A stretch of DNA of 64,000 nt from NCBI RefSeq assembly GCF_900156495.1, contig NZ_FTNT01000003.1, forward strand, positions 62,001 to 126,000, in the 5' to 3' direction. The stretch's first letter is position 1; each line of letters opens with the position of its first letter. The DNA is from Williamsia sterculiae. Its GTDB lineage: Bacteria > Actinomycetota > Actinomycetes > Mycobacteriales > Mycobacteriaceae. The translations under genes and the position numbers were made by a program. Below the pieces are notes generated by a model, which saw nothing but the letters and a program-made list of their open reading frames with translations, was not told the origin of the DNA and did not search any database. Below are positions 8,458-16,819 of the stretch, piece after piece.

Positions 8458-10014
8458 ATGAACACCGTTCGTGAACACCCAGCCCACAGTGCCTCGTCGG
8501 ACCCGACCGAGGGCAGGCTCTACCAGGTCAGAACATACGGCTGCCAGATGAACGTGCACGACTCGGAGCGCATCTCCGGCATGCTCGACGCCGCCGGCTA
8601 CCGTCGTGCGGCGCAGGACCAGACACCCGACCTGGTGGTGTTCAACACCTGTGCCGTGCGGGAGAACGCGGACAACAAGCTCTATGGCAACCTGTCGCAT
8701 CTGGCCCCGGTGAAGGCCGAGCGTCCCGGCATGCAGATCGCGGTCGGTGGATGTCTGGCGCAGAAGGACAAACAGGCGGTTCTCGATCGCGCGCCCTGGG
8801 TCGATGTGGTGTTCGGTACGCACAATCTGGGCTCGCTTCCGGCGTTGCTGGAACGGGCCCGGCACAATGACCGCGCCCAGGTCGAGATCGCGGATGCGCT
8901 CGAGCATTTCCCGTCAACGCTGCCCGCCCGTCGCGAGTCCACCTATGCCGGTTGGGTGTCGGTGTCGGTGGGCTGCAACAACACCTGCACCTTCTGCATT
9001 GTCCCCGCCCTGCGCGGGAAGGAGATCGATCGCCGACCCGGTGATGTGCTCGCCGAGGTCCAGGCCCTGGTCGAGGAGGGGGTCCTCGAGGTCACCCTGC
9101 TCGGTCAGAACGTGAACGCCTACGGGATGTCCTTCTCGGATCCCGACCAACCCCGCAACCGCGGGGCGTTCGCCGACCTGCTCCGTGCCTGCGGGCAGAT
9201 CGACGGACTCGAGCGGGTGCGGTTCACGTCGCCGCATCCGGCCGAGTTCACCGACGACGTCATCCACGCCATGGCCGAGACAGCGAATGTCTGCCCACAA
9301 CTGCACATGCCGCTGCAGTCAGGATCCGACCGGATACTGAAGGCCATGCGCCGCTCCTACCGGCAGCGCAAGTTCCTGGGCATCATCGAGAAGGTGCGTG
9401 CGGCGATGCCCGACGCCGCCATCACCACCGACATCATCGTGGGGTTCCCCGGTGAGACCGAGGCGGACTTCCAGGACACCCTCGACGTGGTGGCGCAGGC
9501 CCGGTTCAGCAGCGCGTTCACCTTCCAGTACTCGCCGCGTCCCGGGACACCGGCCGCGGAGATGGAGGATCAGGTGCCGCCGGAGGTGGTGCGTGAGCGA
9601 TATCTGCGGCTCACCGCGCTGCAGGACGACATCTGCCTGCAGGAGAACCGGCGCCGCGTCGGCCGCGTCGAGGAACTACTGGTGACCGCGGGCGACGGAC
9701 GTAAGAACACCGAGACGCGCCGTCGTAGCGGGCGGGCACGCGATGGTCGACTGGTGCACTTCGCCGTCGCCGAGACCCAGACCATGCCGCGTCCCGGCGA
9801 CGTGGTGGAGGTCCGGATCAGTGCCGCCGCCCCCCATCATCTGCTCGCCGACGACGGGGTTCTGAGTCATCGCCGGACCCGTGCAGGCGATCTGCACGAG
9901 GCCGGGACCGCGACCACCACCCCGCCCATCGGGGTGGGGCTGGGGCTCCCGGGGATCGGGCGCCCGACGGTCGAACCGGTCGATACCGGGTGTGCATCGG
10001 GGAGTGCGGTATGA
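8458..10014 (+). CDS. miaB: MiaB, tRNA-2-methylthio-N6-dimethylallyladenosine synthase
   Basis: MiaB is a radical-SAM methylthiotransferase that adds the 2-methylthio group to i6A37 of tRNA. The 518-residue protein has the UPF0004 N-terminal domain with cluster cysteines 29, 65 and 99, the radical-SAM motif GCNNTCTFC with cysteines 173, 177 and 180, and a C-terminal TRAM RNA-binding domain (about residues 395-465). A poorly conserved Pro/Gly-rich tail of about 50 residues follows. The ATG at 8458 fits the leaderless -10 at 8444. The stop overlaps the next gene by 4 bases. The substrate-forming enzyme MiaA is encoded nearby at 13027-14010. Confidence 0.96.
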   Translation: MNTVREHPAHSASSDPTEGRLYQVRTYGCQMNVHDSERISGMLDAAGYRRAAQDQTPDLVVFNTCAVRENADNKLYGNLSHLAPVKAERPGMQIAVGGCLAQKDKQAVLDRAPWVDVVFGTHNLGSLPALLERARHNDRAQVEIADALEHFPSTLPARRESTYAGWVSVSVGCNNTCTFCIVPALRGKEIDRRPGDVLAEVQALVEEGVLEVTLLGQNVNAYGMSFSDPDQPRNRGAFADLLRACGQIDGLERVRFTSPHPAEFTDDVIHAMAETANVCPQLHMPLQSGSDRILKAMRRSYRQRKFLGIIEKVRAAMPDAAITTDIIVGFPGETEADFQDTLDVVAQARFSSAFTFQYSPRPGTPAAEMEDQVPPEVVRERYLRLTALQDDICLQENRRRVGRVEELLVTAGDGRKNTETRRRSGRARDGRLVHFAVAETQTMPRPGDVVEVRISAAAPHHLLADDGVLSHRRTRAGDLHEAGTATTTPPIGVGLGLPGIGRPTVEPVDTGCASGSAV

Positions 10015-10616
10015 GCGAACGATTCGGTCAGTTCGAGACCGACCTGAAGAAGGTGGAACGCAAGGTTGCCGGGGAGATCGATCCCGGTGCCCGGGCGCTG
10101 GTGGTCGCCGTCGCCGTCCTGGTGGCCATCGGGTCCCTGCTGTTGCCACACAGTGGGACGGCGACCGGTATCGACGTGTTGACGTCGTCGGCGCGCGCAC
10201 ACGCCGAGGCGATCACCATCACCTCACGCGCGTTCGTGTACCTGCTGGTCGTGTTCGGGATCGGGTTCTCCGCGGCCGCGCTGCTGACCAGACGCTGGGT
10301 GCTGGCCTGGGTCGCACTGTGCGGCAGTGCGGTCAGTTGTGTGGCGGGAATGCTGGCCTGGTGGTCGCGAAACACCCCGGGGGTCAACAACGTGCACCCC
10401 GTCCACGGCGTCGGGATCGGGCTGGTCCTGGGCTGGATCGCGGCATTCGTCATCGCATTCCACTGGGCTCGCGTGGTGTGGGCCCGCACCAGTTACCAGC
10501 TCACCCTCGAACAGCAGCGGCGCGACGAGGCGGCAGGCGCCGAACGTCGAGCACGCTCGCTGCAGCGGCGCCCCGGCACCGACACCCCGGCCCCCGACAA
10601 CCACGACGACCGATAA
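10011..10616 (+). CDS. Conserved membrane protein (Rv2732c-like)
   Basis: This 201-residue protein has a charged coiled N terminus ([21 protein letters not shown]), four hydrophobic segments (about residues 27-45, 70-92, 97-117 and 143-162) and a basic, Arg/Glu-rich cytoplasmic tail. It matches the position and style of Rv2732c, a conserved actinobacterial transmembrane protein of unknown function that also follows miaB. The ATG overlaps the miaB stop (ATGA), so translation is probably coupled and the start is secure. The gene ends just before a strong hairpin shared with the convergent DUF349 gene. Confidence 0.85.
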   Translation: MSERFGQFETDLKKVERKVAGEIDPGARALVVAVAVLVAIGSLLLPHSGTATGIDVLTSSARAHAEAITITSRAFVYLLVVFGIGFSAAALLTRRWVLAWVALCGSAVSCVAGMLAWWSRNTPGVNNVHPVHGVGIGLVLGWIAAFVIAFHWARVVWARTSYQLTLEQQRRDEAAGAERRARSLQRRPGTDTPAPDNHDDR

Positions 10617-10638
10617 CGGCCCACTCGACGGTAACGAG

Positions 10639-10673
10639 GGCCCACTCGACGGGGTCACCCCGTCGAGTGGGCC
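10639..10673. terminator. Bidirectional hairpin between convergent genes
   Basis: GGCCCACTCGACGGGGT (10639-10655) pairs with ACCCCGTCGAGTGGGCC (10657-10673), a nearly perfect 17-bp stem with almost no loop. A partial direct copy, GGCCCACTCGACGG, starts at 10618. There is no T-run, as is common for actinobacterial terminators. It lies between the Rv2732c-like gene and the DUF349 gene. Confidence 0.85.
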
Positions 10674-10699
10674 GAAACCGGCGTCGAGCGTGCCGTTGA

Positions 10700-12097
10700 T
10701 CAGCGGTCGGAGACGGCGCTCTGGGCCGCGTCGGCCCACTCGCGCCACTGAGCGGCCTGCTCGCGGAGCTTGGCGGCGTCCTTGGTCTTACCGTTCGCCT
10801 CGGCCTTGGCGGCCTGCTGCTCGAACTGGTCCACCCGGAGCCGGAACTGTTCGGCGCGGGCCTGCGCCTCGGGGTCGGTGCGTTGCCATTGTGCGTCCTC
10901 GGCGTCGCGGATCCGCTTCTCCACCGCGCGCAAGCGGTTCTCGAGGGTGTGCATCTGCTCGCGTGGGACCTTGCCGATCTCGTCCCAGCGGTCACGGATG
11001 CCCCGGAACCCGCGTCGTGCCGCCTCCAGGTCGCGTCCGGGGGTCAGCGCCTCCGCCTCGGTCAGCAGCTCGGCCTTCTTTTTCCCGTTCTCCTCGTACT
11101 CGGCGTTGATCTCGTTGTTCACCGCCTTGCGGGCGTCGAAGAAGACGTCCTGGGCGGCCTTGAACCGGGCCCACAGCGCGTCGTCGGTGTCGCGCGGTGC
11201 GCGACCCGAGGCCTTCCACTCGGTGAGCAGGTCGCGGAACTTCGCCGCGGTCGGCGACCAGTCGGTCGACGACGACAACGCCTCGGCCTGCTCGATCAAC
11301 TCCTCCTTGCGGGCCTTGGCGCCCGCGCGCTCCCGATCGAGTTCGGCGAAGTGGGCCCCGCGGCGGCGGTTGAACGCGTCCCGGGCCTTGGAGTATCGAC
11401 GCCACAGCACGTCGTCGGTCTTGCGATCGACACCCTTGATCGACTTCCACTCGTCGAGGATCGCGCGCAACCGGTCACCCGAGACCTTCCACTGGGTGGA
11501 TTCCTCGCCGATCTGCTCTGCCTCGGCCGCGAGTTCCTCCTTGCGGGCGATCGCCGCGGATCGAGCGCGCTCACGATCCCGCCCCGCCTGCGCCGCCGCC
11601 TCGTCGGCGCCGACGACCAGGGCGTTCAACCGTTGCTCCACGGCTGCGAGGTCGCCGATCACCGCTGCGGTCGGCAACGACTCCAGCAGGTGTTCGGCGG
11701 CCACCTTGACCTTGCGGAGATCACCGGCGCCCGCCGCCAGGCGTTCCTCGAGGATCTCCACCTCGGTGTCGAGGTCGTCGAACTTGCGACCGAAGTGCGC
11801 GAGTCCGTCGTCGGGGGAGCCTGCCTGCCAGGACCCGATCTGACGGTCACCGGTCGCGGTGATGAGGAAGACGTTGCCCTCCTCGTCGACCCGGCCGAAC
11901 TTGCGCGGGTCGGACGTGGGTCGGGTGGGGGTGGGGTCGAGCCGGGGCGGCACCGCGACCGGGCCCGGTCGTGGACCCGGACGTGGCCCGGGCCGAGGTT
12001 TCGGGACGGGCCGCGGCGCTGCCGGCGAGCCAGTCCCTGCCGGAGTCTCGGTGCCCGGGGTGATGCTGCCGCCCGACGGGTTCTCGGTGTCGCCCAT
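10700..12097 (-). CDS. DUF349 repeat protein (Rv2731-like)
   Basis: The 465-residue cytosolic protein opens with a Pro/Gly/Arg-rich low-complexity region (about 60 residues) followed by long charged helices. Three DUF349 repeats are visible, marked by W-K-x-S and D-x-LW-x-R/F motifs: STQWKVSGDRLRAILDEWKS, LLTEWKASGRAPRDTDDALW and the related segment near GIRDRWDEIGKVPR. Family members are coiled, RNA- or ribosome-linked proteins of unclear function. Its opposite orientation between miaB-Rv2732c and miaA matches M. tuberculosis Rv2731. The ATG at 12097 is the only good start. Confidence 0.85.
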   Translation of the reverse strand: MGDTENPSGGSITPGTETPAGTGSPAAPRPVPKPRPGPRPGPRPGPVAVPPRLDPTPTRPTSDPRKFGRVDEEGNVFLITATGDRQIGSWQAGSPDDGLAHFGRKFDDLDTEVEILEERLAAGAGDLRKVKVAAEHLLESLPTAAVIGDLAAVEQRLNALVVGADEAAAQAGRDRERARSAAIARKEELAAEAEQIGEESTQWKVSGDRLRAILDEWKSIKGVDRKTDDVLWRRYSKARDAFNRRRGAHFAELDRERAGAKARKEELIEQAEALSSSTDWSPTAAKFRDLLTEWKASGRAPRDTDDALWARFKAAQDVFFDARKAVNNEINAEYEENGKKKAELLTEAEALTPGRDLEAARRGFRGIRDRWDEIGKVPREQMHTLENRLRAVEKRIRDAEDAQWQRTDPEAQARAEQFRLRVDQFEQQAAKAEANGKTKDAAKLREQAAQWREWADAAQSAVSDR

Positions 12098-12286
12098 GAG
12101 TTGCCTCGTCTCTGCCGCGCGTCACGGCTGCCACGATCTGACCTCGTTCGACGCATACGTTGCGCCGATGTTCGGGAACCATTCAAGCAGCCCGGCCGGT
12201 ATCGCGCGGTGGTTGCGCACATCACCATCGCTCACGTCTTCGGACCCGACGCCTCGAGCTGCGGCCGCCCGTCTGCGGAGGTCGAC

Positions 12287-12292
12287 TACCGT
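12287..12292 (+). promoter_or_regulatory. -10 element of a likely leaderless promoter for the extradiol-like gene
   Basis: TACCGT ends 6 bases before the GTG at 12299. It probably drives the extradiol-like gene and miaA together. Confidence 0.5.
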
Positions 12293-12298
12293 CGTGGT

Positions 12299-13030
12299 GT
12301 GCTCGCCGCCGTGGTGTTCGTCCCGAGCGCACCATTGTTGGTGCCGCAGTTGGCCGGTCCGTCCGCCGCCGACACCGCACCGGTGCGTACGGCCGCTCTC
12401 CGCGCGGTGGCGGGACTGGCCGCGACGAGCCGGCGGTGGGTGATCGTCGGGGCCGACGCCGACGAGCGCGACGTCGCTCGTGTTGGGACGTTTCGTGGCT
12501 TCGGAGTGGACGTCGTGGTCTCGCTCGCCCCCGTCGACGGGCGTGACCACCCAGCGGACCCGGGGATGCCGTTGTCGTTGTTGATCGGCGGATGGTTGCG
12601 CGGTCGGGTGGGCGCCGACGTCACTGCTCGTCCGCTGCTGGTCGCCCCGGACCTGCCGCCCGCGGACTGCGCGGCCAGAGGGGCCGCCCTGCGCGCGGAA
12701 CTCGACGCGGACGCCGAACCGGTGGGCGTGCTGGTGGTCGCCGACGGCTCCACGCGGCTCGGCGACACGGCACCGGGCGGGGGGTTCTCGCCGGAGTGTC
12801 GCGCCCTGCAGGACGACCTCGACGCGGCCGTCGGCACCGGTGACCGCGACGGTCTGATCGGCCTGTCGGTCGGCGCCGCGTCTGGTGCGGGTATCGGCGG
12901 CCGCGCCGCGTTCCAGGTCGCGGCCGGACTCGACACCGACGGCCGATTCCACGGTGAGACCTACTATGCGGCAGCACCGTTCGGAGTCGGGTACATCGTC
13001 GCCCGCTGGTCGGTGGGGGGCGCCTCGTGA
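12299..13030 (+). CDS. Class III extradiol dioxygenase-like protein (Rv2728c-like)
   Basis: This 243-residue protein resembles the LigB/class III extradiol dioxygenase fold: an opening strand [14 protein letters not shown], a mid-region [15 protein letters not shown], and [20 protein letters not shown]. The His usually found in the VPHPPL-type opening motif is Ser here, so metal-dependent ring cleavage is doubtful. It is fused by operon to miaA: the last four bases (GTGA) overlap the miaA start. The same pair occurs in M. tuberculosis (Rv2728c-miaA), and a tRNA-related or structural role is possible but unproven. The GTG start is supported by a leaderless-type -10 at 12287. Confidence 0.75.
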   Translation: MLAAVVFVPSAPLLVPQLAGPSAADTAPVRTAALRAVAGLAATSRRWVIVGADADERDVARVGTFRGFGVDVVVSLAPVDGRDHPADPGMPLSLLIGGWLRGRVGADVTARPLLVAPDLPPADCAARGAALRAELDADAEPVGVLVVADGSTRLGDTAPGGGFSPECRALQDDLDAAVGTGDRDGLIGLSVGAASGAGIGGRAAFQVAAGLDTDGRFHGETYYAAAPFGVGYIVARWSVGGAS

Positions 13031-14010
13031 GCTCTCCGGTGGCGGTGATCGGTCCCACCGCGAGCGGCAAGTCGGCGCTGGCGTTGTCGTTGGCCGAGGA
13101 ACTCGACGGCGAGATCGTCAACGTCGACGCCATGCAGCAGTACCGCGGCATGGACGTCGGCACCGCGAAGACGCCGGTCGCGGAACGGCGGGGTATCCCG
13201 CACCACCAGTTCGACGTGCTCGATGTGACCGAGACCGCGACGGTCGCCCGGTATCAGGCGGCCGCCCGACGCGACGTCGAGGACATCCGGGCGCGGGGGC
13301 GACGGCCGGTGATCGTCGGGGGTTCGATGATGTACATCCAGGCCCTGCTCGACGACTGGCAGTTTCCGGCCACCGATCCGGCCGTCCGCGACCGATACGA
13401 GCGGCAACTCGCGGCCGACGGGGTGGCCGCATTGCACCGACGGCTCGCCGAGGTGGATCCGCAGGCCGCCGCCACGATCCTGCCCACCGACGGCAGGCGC
13501 GTCGTCCGGGCTCTGGAGGTGGTGGAGGTGACCGGCAGGCCGTTCGCGGCGTCGGCGCCCGTCCGTGGCCGCCCCGCGTGGGACACCGTCATCGTCGCCG
13601 TCGACCGCGACACCGCCGAACTCGATCAGCGCATCGCCGACCGCACCCGGCAGATGTTCGCCGACGGTCTGGTCGACGAGGTGCGTGGTCTCGTCGACGC
13701 GGGCCTCCGGGATGGTCTCACCGCGGTCCGGGCCATCGGTTATTCGCAGGTGCTGGCCGCGATGGCCGGGGACCACGACCTGGCCGCCGCCGAGGAGCTG
13801 ACCGCCGCCGGAACCCGACGGTACGTGCGCAGACAACGCTCGTGGTTTCGCCGCGACGACCGGATCGTCTGGCTCGACGCCGCCCGGCCCGACCTGACCG
13901 GTGCGGCGATCGCCGCGGTGCGCCGGTCGGAGACACCGAACTCGACCGGCGGTCCAGCGGGCTCGGCGACCGCGACCTACGACTCGGAGACCGGAGCCCG
14001 GGACCGGTAA
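13027..14010 (+). CDS. miaA: MiaA, tRNA dimethylallyltransferase
   Basis: MiaA transfers a dimethylallyl group to A37 of tRNAs reading UNN codons, making the substrate that MiaB methylthiolates. The 327-residue protein has the P-loop [11 protein letters not shown] at the N terminus, the [15 protein letters not shown] motif, the [14 protein letters not shown] segment and the AIGYSQV motif near residue 240. A variable acidic/Gly-rich tail follows [12 protein letters not shown]. The GTG start overlaps the preceding stop by 4 bases, giving translational coupling. Its TAA stop lies inside the -10 hexamer of the next gene. Confidence 0.96.
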   Translation: MSSPVAVIGPTASGKSALALSLAEELDGEIVNVDAMQQYRGMDVGTAKTPVAERRGIPHHQFDVLDVTETATVARYQAAARRDVEDIRARGRRPVIVGGSMMYIQALLDDWQFPATDPAVRDRYERQLAADGVAALHRRLAEVDPQAAATILPTDGRRVVRALEVVEVTGRPFAASAPVRGRPAWDTVIVAVDRDTAELDQRIADRTRQMFADGLVDEVRGLVDAGLRDGLTAVRAIGYSQVLAAMAGDHDLAAAEELTAAGTRRYVRRQRSWFRRDDRIVWLDAARPDLTGAAIAAVRRSETPNSTGGPAGSATATYDSETGARDR

Positions 14011-14013
14011 CCT
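14008..14013 (+). promoter_or_regulatory. -10 element of a likely leaderless dapF promoter overlapping the miaA stop
   Basis: TAACCT uses the miaA TAA stop codon as its first three bases and ends 6 bases before the ATG at 14020. This gives dapF a promoter of its own within a tight gene pair. Confidence 0.5.
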
Positions 14014-14019
14014 GGGATG

Positions 14020-14907
14020 ATGACCTCGCGCGCCCCGATCCCGTTCCTGAAGGGTCACGGCACCCAAAACGATTTCGTGGTGCTGCCCGACCCGGAGGTG
14101 ACGCTCTCGCTGCGGCCGGAGTCGGTTGTCGCCCTGTGCGACCGTCGACGCGGCCTCGGCGCGGACGGTCTGCTCCGGGTGGCCCGGGCCGGAGCGCTGG
14201 TCGACGCCGGGGTGCTGGACGGGCTGCCGACGGGCGTGACCGCCGACGACTGGTTCATGGATTACCGCAACGCCGACGGCAGCATCGCCGAGATGTGCGG
14301 CAACGGGGTGCGGGTGTTCGCCCACTTCCTCACCCACGCCGGGCTGGTCACGGGAGCGGAGTTCACGGTCGGCTCGCGGGCCGGGGCCCGCCCGGTCCAC
14401 GTTCACTCCGCCCATGACGGTCTGGCCGACGTCAGCGTGGACATGGGCACGGTGACCGTCGGTCCCGAGTCCAAGGCCACCGTCGCCCGGCAAGTGTTCG
14501 GCGGGGTGGTGGTGGATGTGGGCAACCCGCATCTGGCCTGCGTGGTCGACGAGCTGGACCCCCGAGCCCTGGCCGCGCTGGACCTGACCAGTGGGGTGGA
14601 GTTCGACACCGCGGTGTTCCCGACCGGCGCCAACGTCGAGGTCATCACCGCGCCGCGGGACGGACGCGTGCACATGCGGGTGTTCGAACGCGGGGTGGGA
14701 GAGACCCGCAGTTGCGGTACCGGCATCGTCGCCACCGCGGCCGCCGCGCTGCGTGCCGAGGGACGAGACATCGGCCGACTGACCGTCGTGGTGCCCGGTG
14801 GTGAGGTACAGGCGTGGGTCGACGGAGACGGCAGCGGACTACGCGGTCCGTCCGAGCTCGTCGCCGAGGGCGTCCTCGGTCCGGCCTGGCATGCGGCCCT
14901 GCGGTGA
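14020..14907 (+). CDS. dapF: DapF, diaminopimelate epimerase
   Basis: DapF interconverts LL- and meso-diaminopimelate, the last step before lysine and the cross-linking residue of peptidoglycan. The 295-residue enzyme has both catalytic cysteine motifs: [12 protein letters not shown] in the first half and [14 protein letters not shown] in the second. The substrate-binding opening [13 protein letters not shown] is intact. Two adjacent ATGs occur at 14017 and 14020; the second is preferred because a TAACCT -10 sits exactly 6 bases before it. It follows miaA and precedes hflX on the same strand, as in M. tuberculosis. Confidence 0.96.
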   Translation: MTSRAPIPFLKGHGTQNDFVVLPDPEVTLSLRPESVVALCDRRRGLGADGLLRVARAGALVDAGVLDGLPTGVTADDWFMDYRNADGSIAEMCGNGVRVFAHFLTHAGLVTGAEFTVGSRAGARPVHVHSAHDGLADVSVDMGTVTVGPESKATVARQVFGGVVVDVGNPHLACVVDELDPRALAALDLTSGVEFDTAVFPTGANVEVITAPRDGRVHMRVFERGVGETRSCGTGIVATAAAALRAEGRDIGRLTVVVPGGEVQAWVDGDGSGLRGPSELVAEGVLGPAWHAALR

Positions 14908-14974
14908 CGCGTCCACCGGACCACCGAAAAACGGCGTGCGCTGCACACTCGCGGCGTGCCACCCTGTCCGACAT

Positions 14975-16483
14975 ATGACTGAGAGCTACATGACAGACCT
15001 TCATCCCTCGCCGACCACCGGCGAACTCCAGCTCGACGAACGCAGCTCGTTGCAGCGCGTGGCCGGGCTGTCCACCGAACTCACCGACGTCACCGAGGTC
15101 GAATACCGGCAGCTACGCCTCGAACGGGTCGTCCTCGTGGGCGTCTGGACCGAGGGATCGTCCGCGCAGGCCCAGGCCAGCATGGTCGAGTTGGCCGCCC
15201 TCGCCGAGACCGCGGGGTCGCAGGTTCTCGACGGCATGATCCAGCGTCGCGACCGCCCGGATCCGGCCACGTACATCGGATCGGGGAAGGCCACCGAGCT
15301 GCGGGAGGTGGTGCTGGCCACCGGTGCCGACACCGTCATCTGCGACGGTGAGCTCAGTCCGGCACAGCTGACCGCGCTGGAGAAGGTGGTCAAGGTGAAG
15401 GTGATCGACCGAACCGCGTTGATCCTCGACATCTTCGCCCAGCACGCGACGTCCCGGGAGGGCAAGGCGCAGGTCGCACTCGCGCAGATGGAGTACATGC
15501 TGCCGCGGTTGCGCGGTTGGGGTGAGTCGATGTCCCGGCAGGCCGGTGGTCGTGCGGGGAGCAACGGCGGTGTGGGCCTGCGTGGTCCCGGTGAGACGAA
15601 GATCGAGACCGACCGCCGCCGTATCCGTGAGCGGATGGCCAAACTGCGCCGTGAGATCCGTGGGATGAAGACCGCGCGCACCGTGAAGCGCACCCAGCGG
15701 TCCGATGCCGCGGTGCCCGCGGTCGCGATCGTCGGATACACCAACGCGGGCAAGTCCAGTCTGATCAACGCGATGACCGGATCCGGCGTGCTGGTACAGA
15801 ACGCCCTGTTCGCAACCCTCGACCCGACCAGCCGTCGCGGTGTCCTCGACGACGGCCGGGAGGTCGTGTTCACCGACACCGTCGGATTCGTCCGTCACCT
15901 GCCGACCCAGTTGGTGGAGGCTTTTCGGTCGACGTTGGAGGAGGTGACCGCCGCCGACCTGCTGCTGCACGTCGTCGACGGATCCGACGAGTTCCCGACC
16001 GATCAGATCGATGCGGTGAACACCGTGTTGCGCGACATCGAGGGGGACGGCGGGATCACCGCCGACAACGTGACCGACTGGACGGCGCCGACCGACCTCG
16101 CCGGCACTCCACCGGATGTCGCGTCCGCCGACGGCAGCCGGGGCGCGGCGATGCCGCCGGAGATCCTGGTGATCAACAAGATCGACAAGGCCGACCCGCT
16201 GGTGTTGGCCCAGTTGCGGGGTGCGTTCCCGGGGGCGGTGTTCGTCTCCGCCGCCACCGGCGCCGGTATCGGTGAACTGCTCGACCGCATCCGTGAGGTG
16301 GTCGGTCGCGACGACATCGAGCTGTCGGTGCGTATCCCGTTCTCCCGCGGTGATCTGGTGTCACGCATCCACGCCCAGGGCGACGTCCTGTCCACCGATC
16401 ACGACGCCGCCGGCACCCTGATGCGTGTCAAGGTGCCGTCGGCGTTGGCGGGTGAACTGACCGACCTGGTGGTCAGCGGCTGA
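14975..16483 (+). CDS. hflX: HflX ribosome-associated GTPase
   Basis: HflX binds the large ribosomal subunit and splits stalled or heat-damaged ribosomes. The 502-residue protein has the N-terminal HflX domain (VVLVGVWTEGS through the Gly-rich linker GGRAGSNGGVGLRGPGETK) and a Ras-like GTPase domain with G1 GYTNAGKSS, G3 DTVGF and G4 NKID. Between G3 and G4 there is an insertion of about 35-40 residues rich in Thr, Ala, Asp and Pro (near 16040-16150). The ATG at 14975 is used; the ATG at 14990, preceded by GAGAG, is an alternative. A long inverted repeat overlaps the 3' end. Confidence 0.94.
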   Translation: MTESYMTDLHPSPTTGELQLDERSSLQRVAGLSTELTDVTEVEYRQLRLERVVLVGVWTEGSSAQAQASMVELAALAETAGSQVLDGMIQRRDRPDPATYIGSGKATELREVVLATGADTVICDGELSPAQLTALEKVVKVKVIDRTALILDIFAQHATSREGKAQVALAQMEYMLPRLRGWGESMSRQAGGRAGSNGGVGLRGPGETKIETDRRRIRERMAKLRREIRGMKTARTVKRTQRSDAAVPAVAIVGYTNAGKSSLINAMTGSGVLVQNALFATLDPTSRRGVLDDGREVVFTDTVGFVRHLPTQLVEAFRSTLEEVTAADLLLHVVDGSDEFPTDQIDAVNTVLRDIEGDGGITADNVTDWTAPTDLAGTPPDVASADGSRGAAMPPEILVINKIDKADPLVLAQLRGAFPGAVFVSAATGAGIGELLDRIREVVGRDDIELSVRIPFSRGDLVSRIHAQGDVLSTDHDAAGTLMRVKVPSALAGELTDLVVSG

Positions 16484-16511
16484 TCGACCGATCGACGACC
16501 AGGTCGGTCAG
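16457..16511. terminator. Shared inverted repeat ending hflX and ptsH
   Basis: CTGACCGACCTGGT (16457-16470) is an exact inverted copy of ACCAGGTCGGTCAG (16498-16511), a 14-bp stem separated by 27 bases. The left arm lies in the last codons of hflX and the right arm ends just before the ptsH stop, so it could terminate both converging transcripts. Confidence 0.7.
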
Positions 16512-16514
16512 CCG

Positions 16515-16772
16515 TCAGGCGTCGAGGTCGGCGGCGACGAGCCCGGCGATCTGGTCGAGCGTCGCCTGATCCTCCGCGTCGACCGTGATCGCGGTGCCCT
16601 TCTCGGCGCCGAGGGTCATGATCATCAACGCCGATCCCGCGTCCACCGGTTCGCCGCCGTCGACGGCGAGGGTGACCGGCGAGCCGGTGGCCGCGACCGC
16701 CTCGGCGATGATGGTGGCGGGACGGGCGTGCAGGCCGACGGCTGAGCCGACCGCGACGGTGGTACTGGGCAT
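16515..16772 (-). CDS. ptsH: HPr, phosphocarrier of the PTS
   Basis: HPr passes phosphate from Enzyme I to the sugar-specific EIIA domain. The 85-residue protein has the phosphorylated histidine in GLHARPATIIAEA (about residue 15) and the GSALMIMTLGA segment with a serine at the usual regulatory position. No HPr kinase is encoded here, so Ser phosphorylation cannot be assumed. AGGAGA lies before the ATG. The gene is last in the minus-strand fruR-fruK-fruA-ptsH cluster, 47 bases after fruA. Enzyme I is encoded divergently at 20824-22551. Confidence 0.96.
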   Translation of the reverse strand: MPSTTVAVGSAVGLHARPATIIAEAVAATGSPVTLAVDGGEPVDAGSALMIMTLGAEKGTAITVDAEDQATLDQIAGLVAADLDA

Positions 16773-16819
16773 GATGGGTTCTCCTGATCTCTGATGGGTG
16801 TGCGGTGATGTGGTGACGG

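Noticed and set aside
12964-14673. Long minus-strand open frame opposite miaA-dapF
   Set aside because: His/Arg/Gly-rich composition and intact conserved genes on the plus strand show that it is a shadow.
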